Shown here piece after piece: positions 44,126-53,196 of a DNA stretch of 64,000 bases. The position numbers and the translations under genes were made by a program. Source of the stretch: Solirubrobacteraceae bacterium (GTDB taxonomy: Bacteria; Actinomycetota; Thermoleophilia; Solirubrobacterales; Solirubrobacteraceae). The first letter of the stretch is position 1. The number at the start of each line of letters is the position of its first letter. Under the pieces are notes generated by a model. It was not told the DNA's origin, ran no database searches, and was given only the letters and a program-made list of their open reading frames with translations. The stretch lies in the NCBI GenBank assembly GCA_030447785.1, contig JAUJOF010000001.1, positions 198,880-262,879 of the forward strand, given 5' to 3'.

Positions 44126-45457
44126 ATGACGAATGCCGCCACCGGCGCCGCCCTCGTCGTGCAGGGCATCGGCAAGCGCTACCGCCTCGGGCGGGGCGGC
44201 GGCCTCGTGCCCGTGCCGCTGTTCGGCAACCGCCTGGACCGCATCGACCGGGACCGCCGCCGGGACGCCGACGACGACGACGAGCTCGATGAGGACGATG
44301 AGCTCGACGAGCCCGACGAACGGCAGACCACCGGCCCGATCCGCGAGCTGTGGGCGCTGCGCGACGTCAACCTCGTCGTGCAGCCCGGGGAGGCGGTTGG
44401 CGTCGTGGGTCCCACGGGCAGCGGCAAGTCGACGCTCATGAAGATCCTGGGGCGCATCACCCCACCGACCGAGGGCCGGGTCGAGGTCCAGGGGCGGGTG
44501 GCGCCGATGCTCGGCTCGCTGTCGGGCTTCGTGGTCGCGGAGGCCACCGTCCGGGCGAACGTGGGCATCCTCGCACGCTTCCTCGGCGTGCCCCACGCCG
44601 TGGTCGCGCGCAACCTGGAGAACATCCTGCGCTTCGCCGAGCTCCAGGACGTGGCCCACATGAAGGTCAAGCACCTGTCGCGCGGGATGAGCGACCGCCT
44701 GGCCTATGCGGTCGGCCTGCACTTCGAGCCCGACGTCCTGCTGGCCGACGACCGCGTGGTGGCCGGCGACCCGCCGTTCCAGGAGCGCTGCCTGGCCCGG
44801 ATCGAGGAGCTTCTGGCCCAACGCACCGCGCTCGTGTTCGCCTCCAATCGACTGAGTAAGGTGACTGAACTCTGCACCCACGGCCTCTGGCTCGAGGACG
44901 GGCAGGTCCGGGCGCACGGCCGCGTCGACGAGGTCGTGCGCGCCTACCGGGAAAGCCCTAGCTCCCTCACATCGGAGCGCGGGCGACCGCCGCTCGAGCC
45001 CGAACCTCCGTCGGTCACGATCATCGCCACGCGGTTGCTCAACCAGGCAGGCGATCTCGTCGCCGAGGCCCCTGCGGGCGAGACGGTGACGGTCGAGATC
45101 GACGTCGGCGTGCACAAGGAGGGCGTCATCCTGACCGGCTCGCTGACCTTCACCCGGGGTGCTGAGCATCCCCGCTTCATCGACCCCTCGCCTCACGTCG
45201 TCGACGTGCCGGGCCGGCGCCTGCTCCAGGCGCGGGTGACCCTCGACGGCGTGGTCCCGGGCGACTACGCCGGTAGCGCCGCGGTCATCGTCACCCACCC
45301 CGACGGCCGGCCCTCCGACTTCCTGTGGACCAAGCCCTTCGCCTTGAGGGTCGAAGCAGCGCAGGAGGACGACAGCCAGCGGGCGAACCGGCCGACGGTG
45401 AGCTGGACGGTCATGACTCCGGCGGACGATCCAATCGCCCCGACCCCCGCCGCCTGA
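44126..45457 (+). CDS. wzt: ABC exporter ATPase (Wzt/TagH-like) with non-canonical catalytic residues
   Basis: About 443 residues from ATG 44126; GTG 44102, overlapping the permease stop, is in frame. The Walker A motif GPTGSGKST (95-103) is normal. The signature is LSRGM (184-188), Walker B reads VLLADD (204-209) with Asp at the catalytic Glu position, and the switch histidine after the last strand is Asn (FASNRLS). An acidic insert of 19 residues, all but four Asp or Glu (47-65), precedes the core. The C-terminal half (about 290-430) is a beta-rich Wzt-C-like domain (VTVEIDVGVHKEGVILTG) that may bind the polymer terminus. Confidence 0.82.
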   Translation: MTNAATGAALVVQGIGKRYRLGRGGGLVPVPLFGNRLDRIDRDRRRDADDDDELDEDDELDEPDERQTTGPIRELWALRDVNLVVQPGEAVGVVGPTGSGKSTLMKILGRITPPTEGRVEVQGRVAPMLGSLSGFVVAEATVRANVGILARFLGVPHAVVARNLENILRFAELQDVAHMKVKHLSRGMSDRLAYAVGLHFEPDVLLADDRVVAGDPPFQERCLARIEELLAQRTALVFASNRLSKVTELCTHGLWLEDGQVRAHGRVDEVVRAYRESPSSLTSERGRPPLEPEPPSVTIIATRLLNQAGDLVAEAPAGETVTVEIDVGVHKEGVILTGSLTFTRGAEHPRFIDPSPHVVDVPGRRLLQARVTLDGVVPGDYAGSAAVIVTHPDGRPSDFLWTKPFALRVEAAQEDDSQRANRPTVSWTVMTPADDPIAPTPAA

Positions 45458-45470
45458 GGCACGGCGCGCG

Positions 45471-46556
45471 GTGCTCGGACGCCTGAGAAAGCTCGCGAGG
45501 CGGCGACGCGAAGACCCGAGCGTCCACCTCCAGCGGGTGCGCGGAGAGCTCGCCGGGCTGGCTCGCGGGGACGGGCCCGTGCTGGCCGGGCCCTTCCTGG
45601 GCGAGGTCGGCTTCGAGCTGTTGTACTGGCTGCCCTTCGTGCGCTGGGCGGTCGAGCAGGAGCCCGGCCTGCGTGGTCGCCTGGTGCTGGTCTCTCGCGG
45701 CGGCACCGCGAGCTGGGCGGCGGACCTCGACGCGGCCGGCTACGTCGACGTCCTCTCGCTGATCTCGCCCGAGGAGCTCGTGCTCCGCCGCCCCTCACTC
45801 AAGCAGCGCGAGGTCAGCGCCTTGGACGAGGAGCTCTTGGCCGCCGTGCGCGACCACCTGGGCGTGCGCGCCGCGGGCGTCTTGCACCCGTCCCTGCTGT
45901 TCGACCTCTACTACCGCATGGTCAAGCACGACCGCCGGGCATTCGCGGCGGCGGTGACCCCGACCGACGGCGGCGCGAGCGGCCTGGCCGCGAGCTACCG
46001 GCCGATCGCGGCGCCCGCCGGGCCGCCGCCGGAGGCCGGGCTTCCCGAAGAGTACGTGGCGGTGCGCTTCTATGGGCGCGCCTCCCTGCCGGCCAGCGCG
46101 GAGAACCAGGCGCTGGTGCGCCGGCTGGTGGACAACCTGGCCGACAAGGTCCCCGTCGTGCTGCTGGGACATGACCTTGAGCTCGACGACCACAGGGACC
46201 TCGGTGCCGGGCAGGGGGAGCGCATCCTCAGCGTGGCCCATCTGATGCGACCAGCGGACAATCTCGACGTCCAGACCCGCGTCCTCGCCGGCGCCCGGGG
46301 CTTCGTGGGGACCTACGGGGGGCTCTCCTACCTGGCGCCGTCGCTGGGGCTGCCCTCGCTCGCGCTCTCCTCGAGCCTCGAGGGCCTCCAGCCGTGGCAC
46401 CTCGATCTGGCCCAGCAGGTCTTCGCCATGCCGGGATTCGGGTCGCTCGCGTGCGTCACGACGGCCGACAGCGAGCTGCTCGACCTGGCCTTCGGCGGCC
46501 TGGTCCAAGGCGCCCGGGGCCTCTCGGGCCGCTCGCTATCATCGCCCGGTGCCTGA
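45471..46556 (+). CDS. GFE-LYW family protein, glycosyltransferase-like (copy 1)
   Basis: A 361-residue protein that I do not recognise. GPFLGEVGFELLYWLPF (about 43-59) and VSRGG stand in the N-terminal half. VPVVLLGHDLELDDH, LDVQTRVLAGARGFVGTYGG and LSYLAPSLGLPSLALS stand in the C-terminal half, suggesting two Rossmann-like domains as in GT-B enzymes. A paralogue lies at 55445 with the same anchor motifs. The gene lies between the ABC ATPase and the NeuC-like gene, with an 8-base overlap with the latter. A role in building or sizing the exported glycan is inferred from position only. Confidence 0.6.
   Translation: MLGRLRKLARRRREDPSVHLQRVRGELAGLARGDGPVLAGPFLGEVGFELLYWLPFVRWAVEQEPGLRGRLVLVSRGGTASWAADLDAAGYVDVLSLISPEELVLRRPSLKQREVSALDEELLAAVRDHLGVRAAGVLHPSLLFDLYYRMVKHDRRAFAAAVTPTDGGASGLAASYRPIAAPAGPPPEAGLPEEYVAVRFYGRASLPASAENQALVRRLVDNLADKVPVVLLGHDLELDDHRDLGAGQGERILSVAHLMRPADNLDVQTRVLAGARGFVGTYGGLSYLAPSLGLPSLALSSSLEGLQPWHLDLAQQVFAMPGFGSLACVTTADSELLDLAFGGLVQGARGLSGRSLSSPGA
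46537..46542 (+). promoter_or_regulatory. Leaderless-type -10 hexamer TATCAT
   Basis: TATCAT lies within the end of the upstream gene, six bases before the GTG at 46549. Confidence 0.42.
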
Positions 46557-47802
46557 ACGAGCCCCAGGCCATCGGCGCCTGGCCGCCCGCGACGGCCGCC
46601 CGCGGCGAAAGGTCTGCGTCGTGGTCGCCAGTCGCGCCAACTACGCGCGCATAAAGACCGGGCTCCTGGCCATCCGCGACCACCCCGACCTCGAGCTCCA
46701 ATTGGTGGTCGCCGCCTCAGCGCTGCTCGAGCGCTTCGGGCGCTCCATCGACGTCATCCGCGCCGACGGCTTCGAGCCCGACGCGGTCATCCACCTCATC
46801 GTCGAGGGCGAAAACCCCACGACGATGGCCAAGTCCACCGGGCTGGGACTGCTCGAGCTGTCCACCGCCTTCGAGAACCTGCGACCCGACGTCGTGGTGA
46901 CCGTCGCCGATCGCTTCGAGACCATCGCGACGGCCATCGCAGCCGCCTACATGAACATCCCGGTGGCCCACACCCAGGGCGGCGAGGTGTCGGGCTCCAT
47001 CGACGAGTCGGTTCGCCACGCGGTGACCAAGCTCGCCCACGTGCACTTCCCGGCCACCGAGCTCTCGCGCCGGCGGATCATCGCCATGGGCGAGGACCCC
47101 GACGCGGTCTTCAACGTCGGCTGTCCGTCCATCGACCTGGTCGCGCGCACCGACCTCAGCGTGCGCGCTGACGCGCTGCGCGAGTTCGCCGCCACCCACG
47201 GGGTGGGGGCGCCGATCGACCCCGAGCGGCCCTACCTGCTGATGATGCAACACCCGGTGACCACCGAGTACGGCGCCGGGCTGGCCCAGATCAACGCCAC
47301 GCTCGACGCGGTGGTGCAGTTGGGCATGCAGGCGCTGGTCTTCTGGCCCAACGTCGACGCCGGCTCGGAAGACGTGGCCAAGGGCATCCGCCAGTTTCGC
47401 GAGAAGGGCCGCGACCACGGGTTCCACTTCTTTCGCAACCTGCCGGCCGAGACGTTCGTGCGCCTCATGGCCCACTGCTCGTGCATGGTCGGCAACTCCT
47501 CGGCCGCCCTGCGCGAAGGAGCCTTCATCGGCGTGCCCGCGGTGACCGTGGGCAGCCGCCAGCAGGACCGCGAGACCGCCCACAACGTCATGCGCGTGGC
47601 CCACGACGTCGGCGACATCGCCGACGCCGTGCGTGAGCAGATCGCCCACGGGCCCTACGAGCCCGATCGCCTCTTCGGCGACGGTACGGCGGGGGAGCGG
47701 ATCGCGCAGGTGCTCGCCGGCGCATCCGACCTGTCCGTGCAAAAGCGCCTGCACTACAGCCCCGCGGCGATCGACGCTCCGGCCGCCACCGCGGCAGGCT
47801 GA
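46549..47802 (+). CDS. neuC: UDP-N-acetylglucosamine 2-epimerase, hydrolysing (NeuC-like)
   Basis: A 417-residue GT-B-fold epimerase. VVVASRANYARIKTGL (about 25-40), VVTVADRFETIATAIAAAYM, HTQGGEVSGSIDESVRHAVT and LMMQHPVTTEYG match NeuC/hydrolysing-type enzymes, which release free ManNAc (or its 4- or 6-modified analogue) from UDP-sugars for nonulosonic-acid synthesis. MVGNSSAALREGAFIGVPAV is the C-terminal donor-binding signature. Together with NeuB- and NeuA-like genes at 60-62 kb it completes the core pathway. GTG 46549 follows a -10 hexamer by six bases. Confidence 0.85.
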   Translation: MPERAPGHRRLAARDGRPRRKVCVVVASRANYARIKTGLLAIRDHPDLELQLVVAASALLERFGRSIDVIRADGFEPDAVIHLIVEGENPTTMAKSTGLGLLELSTAFENLRPDVVVTVADRFETIATAIAAAYMNIPVAHTQGGEVSGSIDESVRHAVTKLAHVHFPATELSRRRIIAMGEDPDAVFNVGCPSIDLVARTDLSVRADALREFAATHGVGAPIDPERPYLLMMQHPVTTEYGAGLAQINATLDAVVQLGMQALVFWPNVDAGSEDVAKGIRQFREKGRDHGFHFFRNLPAETFVRLMAHCSCMVGNSSAALREGAFIGVPAVTVGSRQQDRETAHNVMRVAHDVGDIADAVREQIAHGPYEPDRLFGDGTAGERIAQVLAGASDLSVQKRLHYSPAAIDAPAATAAG

Positions 47803-47839
47803 GGCGTTCTGCCGCCGCGCTGAGATCGCACGGATTTGC

Positions 47840-49324
47840 ATGAAGGTCCTGCTCATCCTCGGCCACGACGGCTTCATTCGCATGTTCGAGCCCATGGTGC
47901 GCTCGGTGGCCCAGCGTGGCCATGAGGTCAACATCGGCCTGGCCGGCCGCCGGCCGGCCCTGATGAGCCAGGCCGGCTCGGTCGAGGCCCTCGTCGACGC
48001 CACCCCCGGCGTGACGTGGGACCGGGCACCCAAGGGCAAGGAGCGCGAGCTGGCCGAGCTGCAGGTCGCCGTGTCGGCTGCCCGCGACTACCTGCGCTTC
48101 CTGCTGCCTCCCTTCCAGGACGCCGATGCGCTGCGCCGGCGGGCCCGCGAGCACGCGCCCGCCCTGCTGACGCGGACGATGGCGCTGCCCGGACTGCGCG
48201 CGCGCCCGGTCGTGCGAGCGCTGGACGCCCTGCTGCGCCGCATCGAGCCCCTGCTGCCCGAGAGCGAGCGGGTCACCCGCTACATCGACGATCACGCACC
48301 CGACGTCGTGCTCGTCTCACCCCTGGTGGGCTTCGGCTCGACGCAGCCGCTGGTGCTGCGCTCGGCGCGCCGGCTGGGGATCCCCAGCGCCCTGCTCGTG
48401 CACAGCTGGGACAACCTGACCAACAAGGGGCTCATCCACGAGGCGCCCGACCGCGTGGTGGTCTGGAACGACGCCCAGCGCGACGAGGCCGTCAAGCTGC
48501 ACAAGATCCCCTCCGAGGCCGTCCGGGTGACCGGAGCCCAGGGCTTCGACCACTGGTTCGACGCGCGGCCCAGCACCACGCGCGAGGAGCTCACCCGGCG
48601 CGTCGGGCTGCCCGCCGACCGCCCCTACCTGCTCTACACCTGCTCGTCGCAGTTCATCGCGCCCGACGAGGTTGACTTCGTGCGCGAGTGGCTTGCCCGT
48701 GTGCGCGCCGAGGAGCGCCTGGCCGAGGTCGGCGTGCTCATCCGGCCCCACCCCCAGCACGCCGCCCCGTGGGAGGGCGTCGACCTCGGCGATCCGCGCG
48801 TCGCCGTGTGGCCCGCGCCCGGCGGCGAGATGCCGGCCGGGGCGCAGGCGCGCGCCGGCTACTACGACTCCATCCACCACAGCCAGGCGGTGGTCGGCAT
48901 CAACACCAGCGCGCTGATCGAGGCGGCCATCCAGCGCCGTCCGGTGCTCACCGTGCTGACCGAGCGCTATCGCGGCTCCCAGCAGGGCACGCTGCACTTC
49001 CGCTACCTGGCCGATGGCGATGGAGGTGGGCTGCTGCGGGTGGCGCGCGACTTTCCCGAGCACCTCGAGCAGCTCGTTGCGGCGCTGGAGGCCGACGGCG
49101 CCGAAGAGCAGCGCGCCCGGCGCTTCCTGGAGGCCTTCGTGCGCCCGCACGGCCTCCAGGAGCCCGCCACCGGACGGCTCGTGGCCTGCGTCGAGGAGCT
49201 CGCCGAGGTGCGCCCCGCGGCCCCGCGTGCGGCGCGCTGGCACTCGCTGGCCCAGCGTGCGCTGGTGCCCGCCGCGCGGATGGCCCGCCGGTGGGAGCTG
49301 CGGGCACGCGGGGCGGACGGATAG
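47840..49324 (+). CDS. SWDNLTNKG-family protein (copy 2)
   Basis: A 494-residue homologue of the protein at 8135. It starts MKVLLILGHDGFIRMFEPMV and keeps SWDNLTNKG (189-197), RVVVWNDAQRDEAVKLHKIP, VTGAQGFDHWFD, CSSQFIAPDEVDF, LIRPHPQHA, VVGINTSALIEAAIQRRPVL and GTLHFRYL. It is first of three tandem copies after the NeuC-like gene. Two Rossmann-like halves suggest a GT-B transferase. The conserved RPHP and NTSA residues may correspond to the phosphate-binding sites of TagF-like enzymes, which is inference. The stop is followed eight bases later by the next copy. Confidence 0.72.
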   Translation: MKVLLILGHDGFIRMFEPMVRSVAQRGHEVNIGLAGRRPALMSQAGSVEALVDATPGVTWDRAPKGKERELAELQVAVSAARDYLRFLLPPFQDADALRRRAREHAPALLTRTMALPGLRARPVVRALDALLRRIEPLLPESERVTRYIDDHAPDVVLVSPLVGFGSTQPLVLRSARRLGIPSALLVHSWDNLTNKGLIHEAPDRVVVWNDAQRDEAVKLHKIPSEAVRVTGAQGFDHWFDARPSTTREELTRRVGLPADRPYLLYTCSSQFIAPDEVDFVREWLARVRAEERLAEVGVLIRPHPQHAAPWEGVDLGDPRVAVWPAPGGEMPAGAQARAGYYDSIHHSQAVVGINTSALIEAAIQRRPVLTVLTERYRGSQQGTLHFRYLADGDGGGLLRVARDFPEHLEQLVAALEADGAEEQRARRFLEAFVRPHGLQEPATGRLVACVEELAEVRPAAPRAARWHSLAQRALVPAARMARRWELRARGADG

Positions 49325-49332
49325 CGGCCCGC

Positions 49333-50842
49333 GTGCGCATCCTGTTCTTCGTGCGCGCGGTCAACTACGACCGGCTGTTCGAGGGTCTGCTGCGCGAGCT
49401 GCTGGAACGCGGGCACGAGGTCCACGTCGCCTTCGACGTGGCCAAGCGCGGGCGCAAGGGCGACTCGACCGTGCTCGACGGGCTGGTCGAGCAGTACCCC
49501 GCCCTCACCACCGGCCTGGTGCCACCGCGCCGCCATCCCGAGTGGGAAGACCTGGCCACCGACCTGCGCCACTCGCTGGACTGGCTGCGCTACCTGGAGC
49601 CCGGCTATGACGATGCGCACGGGCTGCGTGCCCGCGCCGAACACCGCGCCCCCCTGGCCGTTCGCCGGCTCGCCCATGCCTGCGCCGCCGCCCCCGGCGC
49701 TCCGCCGCGGCGGCTGGCCGCGGCGCTGGCCGCGGCCGAGCGCCGCCTCCCCGTCGATCCCACGGTGATGGAGCTCATCGCCGAGCGCTCGCCCGACCTC
49801 ATCCTGATCACGCCGCTCATCGAGCTTGGCTCCCGTCAGGTCGACTACGTGTGGGCCGCCCGGGTGCTGGGCATCCCCAGCGCGCTCGCGGTGGCCAGCT
49901 GGGACAACCTCACCAACAAGGGCCGTATCAAGGAGGCCCCGATCTCACCGTTGTCTGGAACGAGGAGCAGCGCGGCGAGGCCACGCGCTTGCACGGCGTG
50001 CCGGCCGAGCGGGTCCGCGCGCTGGGGGCCCACTCCTATGACCATTGGTTCGGCTGGAGGGCCAGCCGCTCCCGTGAGGCGTTCTGCGAGGACGTCGGCC
50101 TCGATCCCGCCCGACCTTTCCTGCTCTACACCTGCTCATCGCCGTTCGTCGCCTCCGACGAGGTCACGTTCATCCGCGCGTGGCTGCAGCGCCTGCGCAG
50201 CGCCCGAGACCCCGCCCTGCGCGACGTCGGCGTGCTCGTGCGCCCGCACCCGACCAACGCCCACATCTGGACCCAGGAGGACCTGGGGAGCCCAGTCGCG
50301 TCGTGGTCTGGCCGGCGGGCGGGGCGGTGCCGACCTCGAGCCAGCGCAAGGCCGATTACTTCGACTCGATCCACCACAGCCACGCCGTGGTGGGCATCAA
50401 CACCAGCGCGCTGATCGAGAGCGCGATCGTCGGCCGGCCGGTGTTCACCGTGGCCGCCGACGAGTTCGCAGAAACCCAGGGAGGGACCCTGCACTTCGCC
50501 TACCTGCGCGCCGAGCACGGCGGGCCCGTGTTGGTGGCCGGCGGCTTCGACGAGCATCTCGAGCAGCTCGCCCACGCCCTGAGCGGCCCGCCCGAGGCGG
50601 CTGCATCGAGCCGCGCGTTCGTCGAGCGCTTCCTGCGCCCGTGCGGGATCGACCGCCCGGCCGCCCCGCTCGTCGCCCAGGCGCTCGAGGAGCTGGCGCG
50701 CGACGCGCCGCGCCCTGCGGGGGCGCCGGTGGCGGCTCGCGCCCGCCCGGGCGCCCTGGCGGCCGCCATGCTGCGCCCGGTGGCGGCCGCCCGGTTGGCG
50801 ATCAAGCGCGCCCGGGGGCGGGGCCCCAAGCCCCTGCGCACG
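49333..50842 (+). pseudogene. SWDNLTNKG-family gene (copy 3) with two frameshifts
   Basis: GTG 49333 (VRILFFVRAVNYDRLFEGLL) starts a third copy. Its SWDNLTNKG is intact, but near 49939 one base is missing, so VVWNEEQRGEATRLHGVP, FLLYTCSSPFVASDEV and LVRPHPTNAHIWTQED lie in the next frame. A second single-base loss near 50290 moves RVVVWPAGGA, YFDSIHHSHAVVGINTSALI and RPCGIDRPAAPLV into the third frame. No stop separates this copy from copy 4. Either it is a recent pseudogene, or the deletions are assembly errors in GC-rich runs. Confidence 0.68.
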
Positions 50843-52495
50843 GTGGGCGACTCGCGGGGACGCGGCCTGCGGATCCTGTTCGTCATGGACCACGCCGGCC
50901 TGCTCATCCACTTCGACGAGACGGTGCGCACGCTGGCCGGCGAGGGACATCGGGTGCACCTGCTCATGGGCCGCGAGAAGTCCGGCTATGCGACCGGCGC
51001 CCTGGCGGGCACCGACGGGCGGGTCGTCGTCGACGACCGCCCGGCGCCCCAGCGCTCCGGCGCCTGGGGCCCGCCCGCCCGCGCGCTGCGTGCCCTCACC
51101 GACTACCTGCTCTATCTGCAGCCGGCCATGCGCCCCGCGGCGTCCGCCCGCGGGCACTGGGCCAACAACCCCGACCTGCCCGACTGGGTGGTGCGCCTGA
51201 GCGCCGGCCGGGTCTTCACGCCGCGCCGCCACCGCGCCCTGCGCCGTGCGCTGGGCGCCCTCGAGACGTCGCTGCCCGGTGACCGCGCGATCGAGAAGGC
51301 CATCGCCCGCGCCAGGCCCGACGTGGTGCTCGCCACCCCGGTCGTGCAGCGCACGCCGTGGCAGACCGACTACGTGCACGCCGCCCGGACCCTTGGGCTG
51401 AGGTCGATGGTCTGCGTGGGCAGCTGGGACAACCTGAGCTCCAAGGGCACGTTCCGCGCGCTGCCCGACGTCATCACCGTGTGGAACGACACCCAGCGGC
51501 GTGAGGCCGTCGAGTGGCACGGGGTGCCCACCGAGCGCGTCACCGTCACCGGCGCCCAGCCCTTCGATCGCTGGTTCGGGCGGGCACCGGCCATGAGTCG
51601 CCGGCAGTTCTGCGCGACGCTGGGACTGCCCCGCGACCGTCCGTACCTGCTGTTCGTCGGCTCGACCCGCCAGCGCCGCTCCCAGGAGGAGGAGCCGACG
51701 TTCGTGCGCCGCTGGGTGAACGCCCTGCGCGGCAGCGATGACCCGCTGCTGCGCGACGCTGCGGTGCTCGTTCGCCCCCACCCGACCAACGCGCGATCCT
51801 GGGAGAAAGCGGACATCTCGGACCTGGGCGACGTCGTCGTATGGGACCACAGCGGCCGGATCCCCGTGCTGGCCGACGAGCGTTCGGTGTACTTCGACGC
51901 CCTGCATCACTGCGCCGCGGTGGTCGGCATCAACACCAGCGCGATGGTCGAGGCGGCGATCGTCGGCCGGCCCGTGCACACCGTGCTACTGCCCGAGTGG
52001 CACCACATGCAGGAGGCCCTTGTGCACTTCACCTACCTGCTACGCGGGCGCGGCGGCTTCCTCGCCGAGAGCCGCTCGTTCGACGAGCACCTCGCCGCGC
52101 TGGCCACCGACCTGCATGACCCGGCCGACCAGCTCCAGCGCCAGGGCCGGTTCGTCGCGCACTTCATCCGTCCACAGGGCGCCGACGAGCCCTCGCTGCC
52201 CCGTCTGGTGCAGGCGATCGTCGACCTCGGGCGTGCGCCGCGTCCGGCGCCCGCACCGCTTGCACCCTGGCGCCGGCCGCTGTGCCCGCTGGCCTTCACG
52301 CTGGGCTGGCTGGCCTACCTCAGCGCGACCCCTGGCCGCGGGCGCGAGCGGATGCGGCGGGTGCGCCGGGTGCGCCGGCGCATCCGCCACGCGGCCGGGG
52401 CGGTGTACTACGGGCTTGTGCGCAGGGATCCGCCCACGACCAATGGTCAGCCGACCTCCTCGAGCTTGGCCTCGAGCTCCTCGAACCGGGCGTAG
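50843..52495 (+). CDS. SWDNLTNKG-family protein (copy 4)
   Basis: About 550 residues from GTG 50843; the homologous core begins LRILFVMDHAGLLIHFDETV a few residues later. The family motif varies to SWDNLSSKG. VITVWNDTQRREAVEWHGVP, VTGAQPFDRWFGRAPAMSRR, LVRPHPTNAR and GINTSAMVEAAIVGRPVHTV are all present. The frame is open upstream into copy 3, so an in-frame fusion cannot be excluded. The last 20 codons (PTSSSLASSSSNRA) are antisense to a coding-like minus-strand segment. It ends the plus-strand operon. Confidence 0.7.
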   Translation: MGDSRGRGLRILFVMDHAGLLIHFDETVRTLAGEGHRVHLLMGREKSGYATGALAGTDGRVVVDDRPAPQRSGAWGPPARALRALTDYLLYLQPAMRPAASARGHWANNPDLPDWVVRLSAGRVFTPRRHRALRRALGALETSLPGDRAIEKAIARARPDVVLATPVVQRTPWQTDYVHAARTLGLRSMVCVGSWDNLSSKGTFRALPDVITVWNDTQRREAVEWHGVPTERVTVTGAQPFDRWFGRAPAMSRRQFCATLGLPRDRPYLLFVGSTRQRRSQEEEPTFVRRWVNALRGSDDPLLRDAAVLVRPHPTNARSWEKADISDLGDVVVWDHSGRIPVLADERSVYFDALHHCAAVVGINTSAMVEAAIVGRPVHTVLLPEWHHMQEALVHFTYLLRGRGGFLAESRSFDEHLAALATDLHDPADQLQRQGRFVAHFIRPQGADEPSLPRLVQAIVDLGRAPRPAPAPLAPWRRPLCPLAFTLGWLAYLSATPGRGRERMRRVRRVRRRIRHAAGAVYYGLVRRDPPTTNGQPTSSSLASSSSNRA

Positions 52496-52512
52496 TAGAC
52501 CGGCCAGGCCCA

Positions 52513-53196
52513 TCACCGAAGGTCGCCGCCCTGCTCCAGGAAGCGGGCGAAGGCCAGGTCGGTCGGGGTGTCGATGTCGTGGGAGCGCTCGGGGGGCATG
52601 ACGTAGGCGCGCTGGTCGTGCTCGTCGAGGATCTCGCCGCGGCGCAGCGCCTCCACCCGCGTGAGGTAGACCGAGCCGTTGCGCACCCACAGCTGGGGAA
52701 GCTCGTGGGAGGGTGCCATCCGGTCGTCGGCCAGCCAGGGGCGCAGCCGGTCGCCCTCGAGCACCTTGAGCTTGAGCGGGTGCAGCGCGGCCTCGACGGG
52801 GGCCACCGAGACCACCGAGCCGGCGCCGGTGCGCTCGAGCATGGCGACGGCGCCGGCGAGATCCTCGGGCGTCGTGAAGGGGGAGGTGCACTGGATGTGG
52901 CCCACGGCGTCGTAGGGCTCGACGAGCGCGTCGAGGGCGTGCCGCACCGCGTCCAGCGTCCGTGCGGTGTCGCTCGCGAGCTGTGGCGGGCGTCGTACGG
53001 GGACGACCGCGAGGCCCTCGGTTTCGGCGAGGATGGCGTCGTCGTCGCTGCTCAGCGCCACGGTGGCGAAGCAGCCGGCGGCCAGGGCCGTGTCGAGCGC
53101 CCGGCGCACGAGGGTGCGCCCGCCCAGCATCGCAAGGTTCTTGTCCGCGACCCGGCGGCTGCCGCCGCGCGCGGGGACGAGCCCCAGGACCCGCAT
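52513..53196 (-). CDS. Acylneuraminate cytidylyltransferase-like (NeuA/PseF type)
   Basis: A 227-residue nucleotidyltransferase. LGLVPARGGSRRVADKN is the CMP-sugar synthetase signature with the CTP-binding loop, SSDDDAILAETEGLAVVPVR holds the first acidic site, and QCTSPFTTPEDLAGAV and RNGSVYLTRVEALRRGEI match NeuA/PseF/Kdo-type enzymes. It would activate a nonulosonic acid as CMP-sugar. ATG 53196 overlaps the methyltransferase stop (TGATG). It is last in a minus-strand operon with a methyltransferase, an unknown protein and a nucleotidyltransferase. It is the second such enzyme here besides the one at 60.4 kb. Confidence 0.85.
   Translation of the reverse strand: MRVLGLVPARGGSRRVADKNLAMLGGRTLVRRALDTALAAGCFATVALSSDDDAILAETEGLAVVPVRRPPQLASDTARTLDAVRHALDALVEPYDAVGHIQCTSPFTTPEDLAGAVAMLERTGAGSVVSVAPVEAALHPLKLKVLEGDRLRPWLADDRMAPSHELPQLWVRNGSVYLTRVEALRRGEILDEHDQRAYVMPPERSHDIDTPTDLAFARFLEQGGDLR

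Noticed and set aside
43892-45706. 604-codon minus-strand frame opposite the ABC exporter genes
   Set aside because: The plus-strand permease and ATPase have clear motifs; the antisense frame has none.
50126-51979. 617-codon minus-strand frame
   Set aside because: Shadow of the tandem SWDNLTNKG genes.
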